64,000 nt of DNA from Streptomyces kronopolitis. GTDB taxonomy: Bacteria > Actinomycetota > Actinomycetes > Streptomycetales > Streptomycetaceae. The notes beneath the pieces were generated by a model that saw only the letters and a program-made list of their open reading frames with translations, was not told the DNA's origin and did not search any database. The DNA is taken from positions 124,001 to 188,000 of the forward strand of contig NZ_BMND01000006.1 of NCBI RefSeq assembly GCF_014646275.1, written 5' to 3'. A program made the position numbers and the translations under genes. Position 1 is the stretch's first letter. Every line of letters begins with the position of its first letter. This document shows, piece by piece, positions 8,843 to 17,813 of this stretch.

Positions 8843-10882
8843 ATGCCGAACCGCCTGGCCCAAGAGACTTCCCCATATCTGCTCCAGCACGCCGACAACC
8901 CCGTCGACTGGTGGCCCTGGTCCACCGCCGCCTTCGAGGAGGCCCGCCGCCGCGGCGTGCCGGTGCTGCTCAGCGTGGGGTACAGCTCGTGCCACTGGTG
9001 CCACGTGATGGCCCACGAGAGCTTCGAGGACCCCGTGACCGCCGCGTTGCTCAATGAGCACTTCGTGGCGGTCAAGGTGGACCGGGAGGAGCGGCCGGAC
9101 GTCGATGCTGTCTACATGGAGGCCGTGCAGGCCGCCACGGGGCAGGGGGGCTGGCCGATGACCGTGTTTCTCACGCCGGATGCCGAGCCGTTCTACTTCG
9201 GGACGTATTTTCCGCCCGAGCCGCGCCATGGCATGCCGTCGTTCGGGCAGATCCTGGACGGGGTGCGCAGTGCCTGGAGTGACCGGCGTGACGAGGTCGG
9301 GGAGGTCGCCGGGCGGATCGTCGCGGATCTGGCCGGACGGTCGCTGAGCGCGTCGCTGCCCGCGGACCGGCGGCCGCCGGGTGCCGAGGAGCTGCACACC
9401 GCGCTGATGGGGCTGACCCGCGAATTCGACGCGGCGCACGGTGGTTTCGGCGGGGCGCCGAAGTTCCCGCCGCCCATGGTGCTGGAGTTCCTGCTCCGCC
9501 ACCACGCGCGCACCGCCTCCGAGGGGGCCCTGGAGATGGTGCAGGCGACCTGTGCGGCCATGGCCCGCGGCGGCATCTACGACCAGCTCGGCGGGGGCTT
9601 CGCGCGCTATGCGGTGGATGCCACGTGGACCGTGCCGCACTTCGAGAAGATGCTCTACGACAACGCCCTGCTGTGCCGGACCTACGCCCACCTGTGGCGG
9701 TCCACCGGCTCCGAGGAGGCGCGCCGCGTCGCCGTCGAGACGGCCGACTTCCTCGTCCGTGAACTCCGCACCGAGCAGGGCGGTTTCGCCTCCGCCCTGG
9801 ACGCCGACAGCGACGACGGCACCGGGCGGCACACCGAAGGCGCCTACTACGTGTGGACGCCCGCGCAGCTGCGCGCCGTACTGGGCGAGGAGGACGCGGA
9901 GTTCGCCGCCGGCCACTACGGGGTGACCGAGGACGGCACCTTCGAGGAGGGCGCCTCGGTCCTGCAACTTCCGCACGCGGAGGATCCGGTGGACGGTGAG
10001 CGGGTGGCGTCCGTCCGGCGGCGGCTGCTCGCGGCGCGGGAAGAGCGGCCGCGCCCCGGCCGGGACGACAAGGTCGTGGCTGCCTGGAACGGGCTGACCA
10101 TCGCCGCGCTCGCCGAGACCGGTGCCTACTTCGACCGCCCGGATCTGATCCAGGCCGCCCTCGACGCCGCCGACCTGCTCGTCCGCGTCCACATGGACGG
10201 CCGGGCCCGGCTGCACCGCACCTCCCGCGACGGCACGGCCGGCGACAACTCCGGTGTCCTGGAGGACTACGCCGACGTCGCTGAGGGCTTCCTCGCCCTC
10301 GCCTCGGTTACCGGGGAGGGCGTGTGGGTGGAGTTCGCGGGCCTCCTCCTGGACACCGTGCTGCTGCAGTTCACCACCGAGGACGGCGCGCTCTACGACA
10401 CCGCGGCCGATGCCGAGGCGCTGATCCGCCGCCCCCAGGATCCGACCGACAACGCGACGCCCTCCGGGTGGACCGCGGCCGCCGGCGCCCTGCTGTCGTA
10501 CGCGGCGCTGACCGGCAGCGGCCTCCACCGGGACGCCGCGGAAGGGGCCCTGGGCATCGTCACCGCGCTCGCCGGCCGGGCCCCGCGCTTCATCGGCTGG
10601 GGCCTCGCGGTCGCCGAGGCCGCGCTGGACGGGCCGCGCGAGGTCGCGGTCGTCGGCCCGCAGGGCGATCCGGCCACCGCAGCGCTGCACCGCGCCGCGC
10701 TGCTGGGCACCGCCCCGGGAGCGGTCGTGGCGACGGGCGCCCCGGGGTCGGACGAGGTGCCGCTCCTCCAGGACCGCCCGCTGGTCGACGGCGCCCCCGC
10801 CGCGTACGTCTGCCGCCACTTCACCTGCTCGCGGCCGACGACGGACCCGGCGGAGCTGACGGCGAGTCTCCAGGCGGAGTAG
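8843..10882 (+). CDS. YyaL/SPATA20-type protein (DUF255 thioredoxin domain plus glycosidase-like domain)
   Basis: The 679-residue product starts [20 protein letters not shown], the hallmark of the DUF255 thioredoxin-like domain, with CHWC at residues 50-53 followed by [10 protein letters not shown]. The C-terminal two thirds form an alpha/alpha-barrel with motifs such as [20 protein letters not shown] and [11 protein letters not shown]. The ATG at 8843 is preferred over upstream codons because GAGAGGATG precedes it and homology begins there. The family's biochemical role is not established; a redox or carbohydrate-related function is suggested by the fold. It appears monocistronic, with a hairpin at 10927-10951. 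Confidence 0.92.
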   Translation: MPNRLAQETSPYLLQHADNPVDWWPWSTAAFEEARRRGVPVLLSVGYSSCHWCHVMAHESFEDPVTAALLNEHFVAVKVDREERPDVDAVYMEAVQAATGQGGWPMTVFLTPDAEPFYFGTYFPPEPRHGMPSFGQILDGVRSAWSDRRDEVGEVAGRIVADLAGRSLSASLPADRRPPGAEELHTALMGLTREFDAAHGGFGGAPKFPPPMVLEFLLRHHARTASEGALEMVQATCAAMARGGIYDQLGGGFARYAVDATWTVPHFEKMLYDNALLCRTYAHLWRSTGSEEARRVAVETADFLVRELRTEQGGFASALDADSDDGTGRHTEGAYYVWTPAQLRAVLGEEDAEFAAGHYGVTEDGTFEEGASVLQLPHAEDPVDGERVASVRRRLLAAREERPRPGRDDKVVAAWNGLTIAALAETGAYFDRPDLIQAALDAADLLVRVHMDGRARLHRTSRDGTAGDNSGVLEDYADVAEGFLALASVTGEGVWVEFAGLLLDTVLLQFTTEDGALYDTAADAEALIRRPQDPTDNATPSGWTAAAGALLSYAALTGSGLHRDAAEGALGIVTALAGRAPRFIGWGLAVAEAALDGPREVAVVGPQGDPATAALHRAALLGTAPGAVVATGAPGSDEVPLLQDRPLVDGAPAAYVCRHFTCSRPTTDPAELTASLQAE

Positions 10883-10926
10883 CCGGCGTGGCGGGCGCCC
10901 GGGACGTGGCGGACGGGCTGGTCGGA

Positions 10927-10951
10927 GCCGGGGGCGGGTTCTGCCCCCGGC
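10927..10951 (+). terminator. Hairpin after the YyaL gene
   Basis: GCCGGGGGC (10927-10935) pairs perfectly with GCCCCCGGC (10943-10951) across a 7-base loop, 45 bp after the stop codon and 30 bp before the next start. Likely an intrinsic terminator lacking a T tract. Confidence 0.5.
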
Positions 10952-10980
10952 CGCGGCGCGTCAGGTCCTAGCCTCGGGGG

Positions 10981-11985
10981 ATGACACAGCGCACACACCG
11001 TGAAGTCCGCCTGGCCGCCCGGCCCCGGGGGCCGGTCACCGAGGACCTCTTCGAGGTCGTGGAGGTGCCGGTGCCGGATCCCGGGTCCGGCCAGGTGCTG
11101 GTACGCAACACCGTGATGGGTGTCGCCGCCGTGATGCGCACGCTGATGGAGGAGTCCAGCGTGGTGCCGATGCCCTCCTACCGGATCGGCGAGCCGCTGT
11201 ACGGGGCCGCGGTTGGCGAGGTGGTGGCCGCCCCGGGGACCGACCTCGTCCCCGGTGACCTGGTGGAACACCACTTCGGCTGGCGCGAGTTCGCCCTGCT
11301 GGACGCCGACCGGGCGCACCGCCTCGAACCCGGTGTGCTGCCCGATCCGGCCGCCTACCTCTCCCAGGGCCCCACCGCGTGGATGGGGGTGGTGCGCGGC
11401 GCCGAAGTGCGCCCCGGGGACACGGTGTTCATCAGCGGCGCGGCGGGCGGCGTGGGCTCCCTGGCGGGGCAGGTCGCCCGGCTGCGCGGTGCCGCCCGGG
11501 TCATCGGCAGTACGGGATCGCCGGCGAAGGCGGACCGCCTGATCGGGGAGTGCGGCTACGACGCGGTGGTGATCCGCGGCGCCGAGCCCATGGAGGAGCA
11601 GCTGCGCAAGGCCGCCCCGGAGGGCCTCGACGCGGTCTTCGACAACGTCGGCGGCGAGCAGCTCCGGGCCGCCCTCGCCGTCGCCAACCGGGGCGCGCGG
11701 GTCGCCCTCGTGGGCGCCCTGTCCAGTCAGCTCGCCGCCGGGGGCACGACCACCCTGGAGCTCGACACCCTCTCGCTGCTCTCCCGGAGCATCACCCTGC
11801 GCGGCATCTCCCTGTACGAGCACCCGGACCTGATCCCCGAGTGGAACAAGCGGTTCGGCGAGGGGCTGCGGGACGGCTCCCTCACCTTCCCGCACGCCCG
11901 GCTGCGGGACATCGACGCGGCGCCGCGGGCGCTGCGCGAGCTCACCGAGGGGCGCCATCTGGGCGCCGTGGTCGTGGAGTTGTGA
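10981..11985 (+). CDS. NADP-dependent oxidoreductase, MDR superfamily (CurA/prostaglandin reductase type)
   Basis: The 334-residue enzyme has the medium-chain reductase layout: a GroES-like N-terminal part (1-130), then a Rossmann domain with the cofactor loop VFISGAAGGVGSLAGQVARL (about 142-161) and GSTGSPAKADRL for NADP selection. FDNVGGEQLRAAL is typical of the leukotriene-B4 dehydrogenase/CurA group. There are no zinc-binding cysteines, so it acts on C=C bonds of enones. The substrate is unknown. The start ATG at 10981 lies 29 bp after a hairpin, so it has its own promoter or reads through. Confidence 0.9.
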   Translation: MTQRTHREVRLAARPRGPVTEDLFEVVEVPVPDPGSGQVLVRNTVMGVAAVMRTLMEESSVVPMPSYRIGEPLYGAAVGEVVAAPGTDLVPGDLVEHHFGWREFALLDADRAHRLEPGVLPDPAAYLSQGPTAWMGVVRGAEVRPGDTVFISGAAGGVGSLAGQVARLRGAARVIGSTGSPAKADRLIGECGYDAVVIRGAEPMEEQLRKAAPEGLDAVFDNVGGEQLRAALAVANRGARVALVGALSSQLAAGGTTTLELDTLSLLSRSITLRGISLYEHPDLIPEWNKRFGEGLRDGSLTFPHARLRDIDAAPRALRELTEGRHLGAVVVEL

Positions 11986-12006
11986 GGTCACGGGCGGTGG
12001 GGCGCG

Positions 12007-12029
12007 GGCCGGGGAGCGGATCCCCGGCC
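12007..12029 (+). terminator. Hairpin after the MDR oxidoreductase
   Basis: GGCCGGGGA (12007-12015) and TCCCCGGCC (12021-12029) form a 9-bp stem with loop GCGGA, 22 bp after the stop codon and 30 bp before the amidase start. Confidence 0.55.
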
Positions 12030-12059
12030 GCTGTCGGTGGGCGGTTGTAGCCTGCGGGT

Positions 12060-13413
12060 GTGACGACCTTGCTCGGAAATCGCTCCCTCGTCCGGGAAGC
12101 CGCGGCGCTGCGGTCCGGGACGGACGACCCCGTCGACGCGGCGCGGCGTACGTGCGACCGGATCGACGCCGTCGACCCGCAGGTGCGGGCCTTCGTGCCC
12201 GAGGAAGGACGGCGTGCGCGGCTCCTGGAGGCGGCGCGCCGGGCGGCGGACAGCGGTGCGGGCGAGGCCGGCGGCCGGCCCGCGCTGTACGGCGTCCCGG
12301 TGGGCGTCAAGGACATCGTGCACGCCGACGGACTGCCCACCCGGGCGGGTTCGGCGCTGCCGCCCGAGGTGCTCGCCGGGCGGCAGGCCGCCGTCGTCGA
12401 CCGGCTGTGCGCCGCCGGTGCGCTGATCGCGGGCAAGACGGTGACCGCCGAATTCGCCGTCACCGCGCCGGGCCCGACCTGCAATCCGCACAACCCGGCG
12501 CACACTCCGGGCGGTTCGAGCAGCGGGTCGGCGGCCGCCGTCGCCGCCGGGATGGTGCCGCTGGCCATCGGGACGCAGACCGTCGGCTCGATGATCCGGC
12601 CCGCCGCCTACTGCGGAGTGGTCGGCTTCAAGCCGAGCTACGGGCGGATCCCCGTGGACGGAGTGATCCCCAACGCCGCCGGTTTCGACACCCTGGGCTG
12701 CTACGCCACGGACGTCGCCGGGGTCGCCCTGGGCGGCGTCGGCGCTGGTCGACGGCTGGCGGGAGCGGGGCCCGGCGGAGCGGACGGCGCGCCCCGTACT
12801 GGGCGTTCCGGCCGGGCCCTATTTGGAGCGCGCGGGCGACGAGGCGCTGGCCGCCTTCACCGCGCAGCGGGAGCTGCTGCGCGCCGCCGGGTACACCGTC
12901 CACGAGGTGCCGGTGATGGCCGACTTCGCGGAGATCGTGGCGCAGCTGTTCACGATGAACCGGTACGAGGTGGCCCGGGCGCACGCCGACTGGTTCGCCC
13001 GCTTCGGGGACCTCTACCGCCCCGAGACCACGGCGGCCATCCGGGAGGGGCACACGATCGGGGACACCGCCTACGCGGCGGCCCGGGAGCGGCGCGAGGT
13101 CTTCCGCGCACGGCTCGCGGCGGACCGCGCCGCGGCCGGCGTCGACCTGTGGATCGCCCCGTCCGCAACCGGCCCCGCCCCCGCCGACCTCACCACCACC
13201 GGCAGCTCGATCATGTGCCTGCCCTGGAGCAACGCCGGTCTGCCGGCCGTCAGTCTGCCCGCGGGGCGTGCGGCGAACGGGCTGCCGCTCGGCCTCCAGC
13301 TCGTCGGTCCGCCGGCCGCGGACGAGGAGCTGCTGACCGCGGCGGCCGGGATCGAGCGCGTCCTGAACGCCGCGCCGGGCGTGCCGCCCCGGGGCGCCGG
13401 CCCTACGGCGTGA
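12060..13413 (+). pseudogene. Amidase-signature protein interrupted by a single-base frameshift
   Basis: Two overlapping frames together make one full amidase of about 450 residues. The first (from the GTG at 12060) carries VGVKDIVH with the catalytic Lys, the Gly/Ser loop PGGSSSGSAAAVAAG and the nucleophile region IGTQTVGSMIRPAAYCG, then runs to DVAGVALGG. From base 12733 homology continues one frame over: AASALVDGWRE, GVPAGPYLERAGDEALAAF and on to the C-terminal SNAGLPAVSLPAG. One extra G in the GGG at 12731-12733 explains the break; removing it gives DVAGVALAASALVDGW. The gene is either a recent pseudogene or a sequencing or assembly error. The two 3' ends with the TetR gene overlap by 11 bp. 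Confidence 0.88.
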
Positions 13414-14029
13414 GGCCCCGGGCCAGGACGTCCATGGCCCGGTGGACCAGCGCCGCCGGATCGCCCTCCGGACCGGTCTCGACCCAGGCCAGCATCGCCT
13501 CCTGGAGCGCGGCGAGTAACGCGGCGCCGATCACCCGCAGTTCCGGGTCGCCGGCCGGGCGGCCGGAGCGTTCCGCCAGCACCGCGGTGAGCCGCGCGGC
13601 GTCCCGTGCGGTGTTCTCCGCCGTGCGGCCCCGGACGGCGGGCACCTCGCGGATCAGCCGGACGCGCTGGACGAGTTCGCCGCGCTCCCGTGCGGTGAGC
13701 CGGCGCAGCGCCTCGACGGTGATCTGACGCATCGACTCGACCACCGGCTCGTCCACGGGCCGGGCCCGCAGCCCGGCCTCCAGCAGGCCGTGCCGGCCGT
13801 CGGCGAGCACGATGTCCTCCTTGGTGGGGAAGTAGCGGAAGACCGTGCTCGGTGAGACCTCGGCGGCCTCGGCGATCCGGTCGACCGGCGTCGCGTCGTA
13901 GCCCCGCTCCGCGAAGAGCCGGTAGGCGGCCCGCCGGATCGCCTGCCGGGTCTGGAGCTTCTTCCGCTCCCGCAGCCCGGGTTTCGGCGTCCCGGACGGT
14001 GGGGTGGCGGAGCGGTGTGCGGAGACCAT
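13403..14029 (-). CDS. TetR/AcrR family transcriptional regulator containing a TTA codon
   Basis: The 208-residue protein has a TetR helix-turn-helix at about residues 20-65 (RQAIRRAAYRLFAERGYDAT, then VDRIAEAAEVSPSTVFRYFPTKEDIV) and a helical ligand-binding C-terminal domain. This HTH form is common in regulators of oxidoreductases and efflux systems. The ATG at 14029 is used; another ATG at 14038 is equally possible. A leucine codon TTA occurs at 13517-13519 (in GAALLAAL), so full translation would need the bldA tRNA. No divergent target gene is adjacent. The target may be the amidase or oxidoreductase, whose 3' end it faces, but that is a guess. Confidence 0.85.
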   Translation of the reverse strand: MVSAHRSATPPSGTPKPGLRERKKLQTRQAIRRAAYRLFAERGYDATPVDRIAEAAEVSPSTVFRYFPTKEDIVLADGRHGLLEAGLRARPVDEPVVESMRQITVEALRRLTARERGELVQRVRLIREVPAVRGRTAENTARDAARLTAVLAERSGRPAGDPELRVIGAALLAALQEAMLAWVETGPEGDPAALVHRAMDVLARGLTP

Positions 14030-14343
14030 GAGCAGCATTGTCGGCCATCGCCGACCACGGGTACGACGGCGTGGCGGGGGTGCGGGCACGGCGCTCGCGC
14101 TCGCGGTTGGCCGGGTGCGCGCTGTCGGTTGTCAGTGGGGTGTGTCACGCTGTGGCGCGTAGATGATTACGTTGAGTGAAGTGCTGCGGGGGAGGGGTGG
14201 CCGGATGATCGGCGACCGCGGGGGCGACGGGTGCGGGAACGGAAGCGGCCGCGACGCGGAGTCGCGGCCGGGAGGTGTGGGGGAGGGGTGCGGAGTGCCG
14301 GTTGCGGAGTCCGGGGCGTGCGGGCGCGGGACGGGGCCGCCGG
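14030..14343. other. Intergenic region between TetR and TrhA genes, with a hairpin
   Basis: In this 314-bp gap the clearest element is CGGCCGCGAC (14246-14255) with its complement GTCGCGGCCG at 14261-14270, a 10-bp stem with a 5-base loop, 74 bp beyond the stop of the TrhA gene and probably its terminator. The A+T-richer segment GTAGATGATTACGTTGAGTG at 14159-14178 may hold the TetR promoter. No gene is seen. Confidence 0.5.
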
Positions 14344-15069
14344 TCAGGCGTGGGTGTAGGCCACCAGCGAGATCCCGACGTAGTGCACGACGAAGGCCGC
14401 CAGGGTGAGGGAGTGGAAGACCTCGTGGAAGCCGAACCACTGGGGTGAGGGGTTGGGGCGCTTGATGCCGTAGATCACGCCGCCCGCGCTGTAGAGCAGC
14501 CCGCCGACGATGACCAGTACCAGCACGGCGACACCGCCGGTGCGCAGGAAGTCGGGCAGGAAGAAGACGGCGGCCCAGCCCATGGCGATGTAGCAGGGGG
14601 TGTACAGCCAGCGGGGGGCGCCGACCCAGAAGACCCGGAAGAGGATGCCGGCCAGGGCGGCCGCCCAGACCGCCCAGAGCAGCGTTTCGCCGCGGGATCC
14701 CGGCATGAGCAGCATCGTCAGCGGGGTGTAGGTGCCCGCGATGATCAGGAAGATGTTGGCGTGGTCGAGCCGGCGCAGGACGCCGTCGGCCCGCGGGCCC
14801 CAATTGCCGCGGTGGTAAAGGGCGCTGACGCCGAACAGCAGGCAGGCGGTCATCGTGTAGATGGCGCAGGCCAGGCGGCCGCGGGGGCTGTCGGCGAGGG
14901 CGGTGAGGAGGATGCCGGAGAGCAGCGCGGCGGGGAACATCCCGGCGTGCAGCCAGCCGCGGAGTCTCGGTTTGAGGGGTGCGGCCGGGGCGGCGACGGC
15001 CGCGACCGCGGACGGCGCGGAGGGGGGCGGGCTGTCGGCGGCTTCGGGCGCGGAAGTCATGGGCGTCAT
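14344..15069 (-). CDS. trhA: TrhA/hemolysin III family (PAQR-like) membrane protein
   Basis: The 241-residue protein has seven predicted transmembrane segments after an Ala/Pro-rich leader of about 35 residues. Family motifs are present: the first-helix region MFPAALLSGILLTALAD, SALYHRGNW, the conserved RLDHANIFLIIAGTYTPL, a WVGAPRWLY loop and the C-terminal FGFHEVFHSLTLAAFVVHYVG, whose His residues form the putative metal site. The name hemolysin III is historical; some members alter membrane energetics or fluidity. ATGs at 15069 and 15060 are both possible starts. It is divergent from pckG. Confidence 0.92.
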   Translation of the reverse strand: MTPMTSAPEAADSPPPSAPSAVAAVAAPAAPLKPRLRGWLHAGMFPAALLSGILLTALADSPRGRLACAIYTMTACLLFGVSALYHRGNWGPRADGVLRRLDHANIFLIIAGTYTPLTMLLMPGSRGETLLWAVWAAALAGILFRVFWVGAPRWLYTPCYIAMGWAAVFFLPDFLRTGGVAVLVLVIVGGLLYSAGGVIYGIKRPNPSPQWFGFHEVFHSLTLAAFVVHYVGISLVAYTHA

Positions 15070-15301
15070 GCTACCTACGCGACCGTAAGTTACCGGTTCA
15101 TACCGGAGTGGTGACGGTCACCAAGGCGCCCTCTGGACAGAACCCGCTCGGGGTCGGATGATCAAATGAGTGCGGTCGGCACCGGATGAGCGGTCACGAA
15201 GCATCCGGGTCGCGGCCCCCAAGGGGCAGACAACCAAAAGAAGCGGATGTTCCCGGCGAATCGGGTAGATATCCGTCCAGGACCCTCATCTAGGAGCGAT
15301 C

Positions 15302-17134
15302 GTGGCGCGCGACAACGCGGCTCCCACCCTTCCGACCGGTCACCAGCGGCTCATCGCCTGGGTCGACGAGATCGCAGCGATCACCCAGCCCGACCGGGTC
15401 GTCTGGTGTGACGGCTCGGAGGCGGAGTACGAGCGGCTGTGCGAGGAGCTCGTCGACAAGGGCACGTTCAAGAAGCTCGACCCGATCAAGCGCCCCAACT
15501 CGTACTACGCCGCCTCCGACCCCTCGGACGTCGCGCGTGTCGAGGACCGCACCTTCATCTGCGCCGAGAAGGAAGAGGACGCCGGCCCGACCAACCACTG
15601 GAAGGCCCCCGCCGAGATGCGGGAGATCTTCGCGGGCGAGAAGGGCATCTTCCGCGGCGCGATGAAGGGCCGGACGATGTACGTCGTCCCGTTCTGCATG
15701 GGTCCGCTCGGCTCCCCGCTCTCCGCGATCGGCGTGGAGATCACCGACTCCGCCTATGTCGCGGTCTCCATGCGCACCATGACGCGCATGGGCCGGCCGG
15801 TGCTCGACCAGCTCGGCGACGACGGCTTCTTCGTCAAGGCCGTGCACACCCTCGGCGCCCCGCTGGCCGAGGGCGAGGCCGACGTGCCGTGGCCGTGCAA
15901 CTCCACCAAGTACATCTCGCACTTCCCCGAGGACCGCGAGATCTGGTCCTACGGCTCCGGCTACGGCGGCAACGCCCTGCTCGGCAAGAAGTGCTACGCG
16001 CTGCGCATCGCCTCCGTCATGGCCCGCGACGAGGGCTGGCTCGCCGAGCACATGCTGATCCTCAAGCTCACCCCGCCGCAGGGCGAGGCCAAGTACGTCG
16101 CCGCCGCCTTCCCGAGCGCCTGCGGCAAGACCAACCTCGCGATGCTGGAGCCCACGATCTCCGGCTGGACGGTCGAGACCATCGGCGACGACATCGCCTG
16201 GATGCGCTTCGGTGAGGACGGCCGCCTCTACGCGATCAACCCCGAGGCCGGCTTCTTCGGTGTCGCCCCCGGTACCGGCGAGCACACCAACGCCAACGCC
16301 ATGAAGACGATGTGGGGCAACTCCGTCTTCACCAACGTCGCGCTGACCGACGACGGCGACGTGTGGTGGGAGGGCATGACGGAGGAGAAGCCCGCCCACC
16401 TCACGGACTGGAAGGGCAACGACTGGACCCCGGAGTCCGGGACCCCGGCCGCCCACCCCAACGCCCGCTTCACCGTGCCCGCGGGCCAGTGCCCGATCAT
16501 CGCGCCCGAGTGGGAGGACCCCCGGGGCGTGCCGATCTCGGCCATCCTCTTCGGCGGCCGCCGCGCCAGCGCCGTGCCGCTGGTGACCGAGTCGCTGACC
16601 TGGCAGCACGGCGTCTTCCTCGGCGCCAACGTCGCCAGCGAGAAGACCGCCGCGGCCGAGGGCAAGGTCGGCGAGCTGCGCCGCGACCCGTTCGCCATGC
16701 TGCCGTTCTGCGGCTACAACATGGGCGACTACATGGGGCATTGGGTCAAGGTCGGCAGTGACGCCGCGCGGGAAGGGCGCCAGGCGAAGCTGCCGAAGAT
16801 CTACTACGTCAACTGGTTCCGCAAGGACGACAAGGGCCGCTTCGTGTGGCCGGGCTTCGGCGAGAACGGCCGGGTGCTCAAGTGGATCGTCGAGCGGCTG
16901 GACGGCAAGGCCGAGGGCGTCGAGACGCCCATCGGCGTGCTGCCCACCAAGGAGTCGCTGGACACCGAGGGCCTCGGTCTCGACGACGCCGACCTCGACT
17001 TCCTGCTGACCGTCGACAAGGACGTCTGGCGCGAGGAGGCGGCGCTGATCCCCGAGCACCTCAACACCTTCGGTGACCACACGCCGAAGGAGCTGTGGGA
17101 CGAGTACCGCGCGCTGGTCCAGCGGCTCGGCTGA
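15302..17134 (+). CDS. pckG: Phosphoenolpyruvate carboxykinase (GTP)
   Basis: The 610-residue enzyme converts oxaloacetate and GTP to PEP and CO2, the first committed step of gluconeogenesis. The GTP-class kinase loop is [14 protein letters not shown] (about 269-282). Other class motifs are [30 protein letters not shown] segments and [13 protein letters not shown]. The length matches the family (about 600). The GTG at 15302 follows AGGAG by 6 bases. It is monocistronic: a long hairpin at 17156-17190 follows. Upstream, GTGACGGTCAC (15111-15121) is a short palindrome shared by the divergent TrhA and pckG promoters. Confidence 0.98.
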   Translation: MARDNAAPTLPTGHQRLIAWVDEIAAITQPDRVVWCDGSEAEYERLCEELVDKGTFKKLDPIKRPNSYYAASDPSDVARVEDRTFICAEKEEDAGPTNHWKAPAEMREIFAGEKGIFRGAMKGRTMYVVPFCMGPLGSPLSAIGVEITDSAYVAVSMRTMTRMGRPVLDQLGDDGFFVKAVHTLGAPLAEGEADVPWPCNSTKYISHFPEDREIWSYGSGYGGNALLGKKCYALRIASVMARDEGWLAEHMLILKLTPPQGEAKYVAAAFPSACGKTNLAMLEPTISGWTVETIGDDIAWMRFGEDGRLYAINPEAGFFGVAPGTGEHTNANAMKTMWGNSVFTNVALTDDGDVWWEGMTEEKPAHLTDWKGNDWTPESGTPAAHPNARFTVPAGQCPIIAPEWEDPRGVPISAILFGGRRASAVPLVTESLTWQHGVFLGANVASEKTAAAEGKVGELRRDPFAMLPFCGYNMGDYMGHWVKVGSDAAREGRQAKLPKIYYVNWFRKDDKGRFVWPGFGENGRVLKWIVERLDGKAEGVETPIGVLPTKESLDTEGLGLDDADLDFLLTVDKDVWREEAALIPEHLNTFGDHTPKELWDEYRALVQRLG

Positions 17135-17155
17135 CCGCGGCGCACCACGCACCGC

Positions 17156-17190
17156 CCGGGGCCCCGCACCGCACAGGTGTGGGGCCCCGG
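17156..17190 (+). terminator. Terminator of pckG
   Basis: CCGGGGCCCCGCAC (17156-17169) pairs with GTGTGGGGCCCCGG (17177-17190) over 14 bp with one G-U pair; loop of 7 bases. It starts 22 bp after the stop codon. It can also serve the convergent gene ending at 17278. Confidence 0.8.
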
Positions 17191-17277
17191 CGCGTACGGT
17201 GCGCGGGAGCGGGCGGGAATCGGGGCCGCCCGTTTCGGCCGGTCGGGTGAGGCGGCGGCCGGTGCGTGCGGCGCGGG

Positions 17278-17727
17278 TCAGGCCGTGGCGAGATCCGGGA
17301 GCGGTGCGGCGTGCGCGGCCACCCGCTCCGCCGCCAGGGCCGCCACCGCGGTGTCGTTCCGGGTCGTGGCGAGGGCGAGGGTGTGTTCGGCGAGGGCGTG
17401 GGCGCGCTGGTGGAGGGCCGCGGCCCGGGAGGCGGCGCCGCCGTCGGTGGGCTCGGCGCGCAGCGGATAGTGGCCGCCGCTCAGCCGCGCGACCTGTTCG
17501 GCGATGCGCTCGGCGGCGGCGGTCAGCGCGGCGGCCTGCGCTGCGGCGCCGTCCGCCGCAGAGCCGTCCGGCCGCGTCGCCAGCGCGTGCAGCTCATCGG
17601 TGACGGTGAGCAGCGCGGTCAGCTGGGTGGCGAGCCGGATGTCCAGCTCCTGCGCGCGGGAGCGGTGCGGGATCTGCGGGGCGGCGGCCATGGTGTGGAC
17701 CGACTTGGTGCGGATCGGTTCGTACAT
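17278..17727 (-). CDS. Small Ala-rich helical protein of unknown function
   Basis: The 149-residue product is almost entirely alpha-helical and alanine-rich, with heptad-like spacing (RAQELDIRLATQLTALLTVTDELHALA) that suggests a helical hairpin or coiled coil. It has no signal peptide, membrane segment or cysteine. I do not recognise the family. The start is the ATG at 17727 with AGGAGG 8 bases upstream, but that ribosome-binding site lies inside a 9-bp hairpin (17733-17758). The only small molecule or partner clue is its neighbour, the aminotransferase gene on the same strand. Confidence 0.7.
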   Translation of the reverse strand: MYEPIRTKSVHTMAAAPQIPHRSRAQELDIRLATQLTALLTVTDELHALATRPDGSAADGAAAQAAALTAAAERIAEQVARLSGGHYPLRAEPTDGGAASRAAALHQRAHALAEHTLALATTRNDTAVAALAAERVAAHAAPLPDLATA

Positions 17728-17732
17728 GGGAC

Positions 17733-17783
17733 GGCCTCCTGGAATGCGTCAGGAGGCCATCCTACCTTGGACTCTGTCTAAAG
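17733..17783 (-). promoter_or_regulatory. RBS-sequestering hairpin and palindrome upstream of the helical protein gene
   Basis: GGCCTCCTG (17733-17741) and CAGGAGGCC (17750-17758) form a perfect 9-bp stem with an 8-base loop. In the minus-strand mRNA the AGGAGG ribosome-binding site is in the 3' arm, so translation could be switched by this structure. Just upstream, CTTGGAC-TCT-GTCTAAAG (17766-17783) is an imperfect GAC/GTC palindrome that could be an operator next to the promoter. Confidence 0.5.
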
Positions 17784-17813
17784 TTGAGATCCGTATAGAA
17801 AAATCGCGGTGAT

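Noticed and set aside
14150..14343. Small + strand ORF between the TetR and TrhA genes
   Set aside because: Gly/Arg-rich composition, no start signal, and it runs into the TrhA terminator hairpin.
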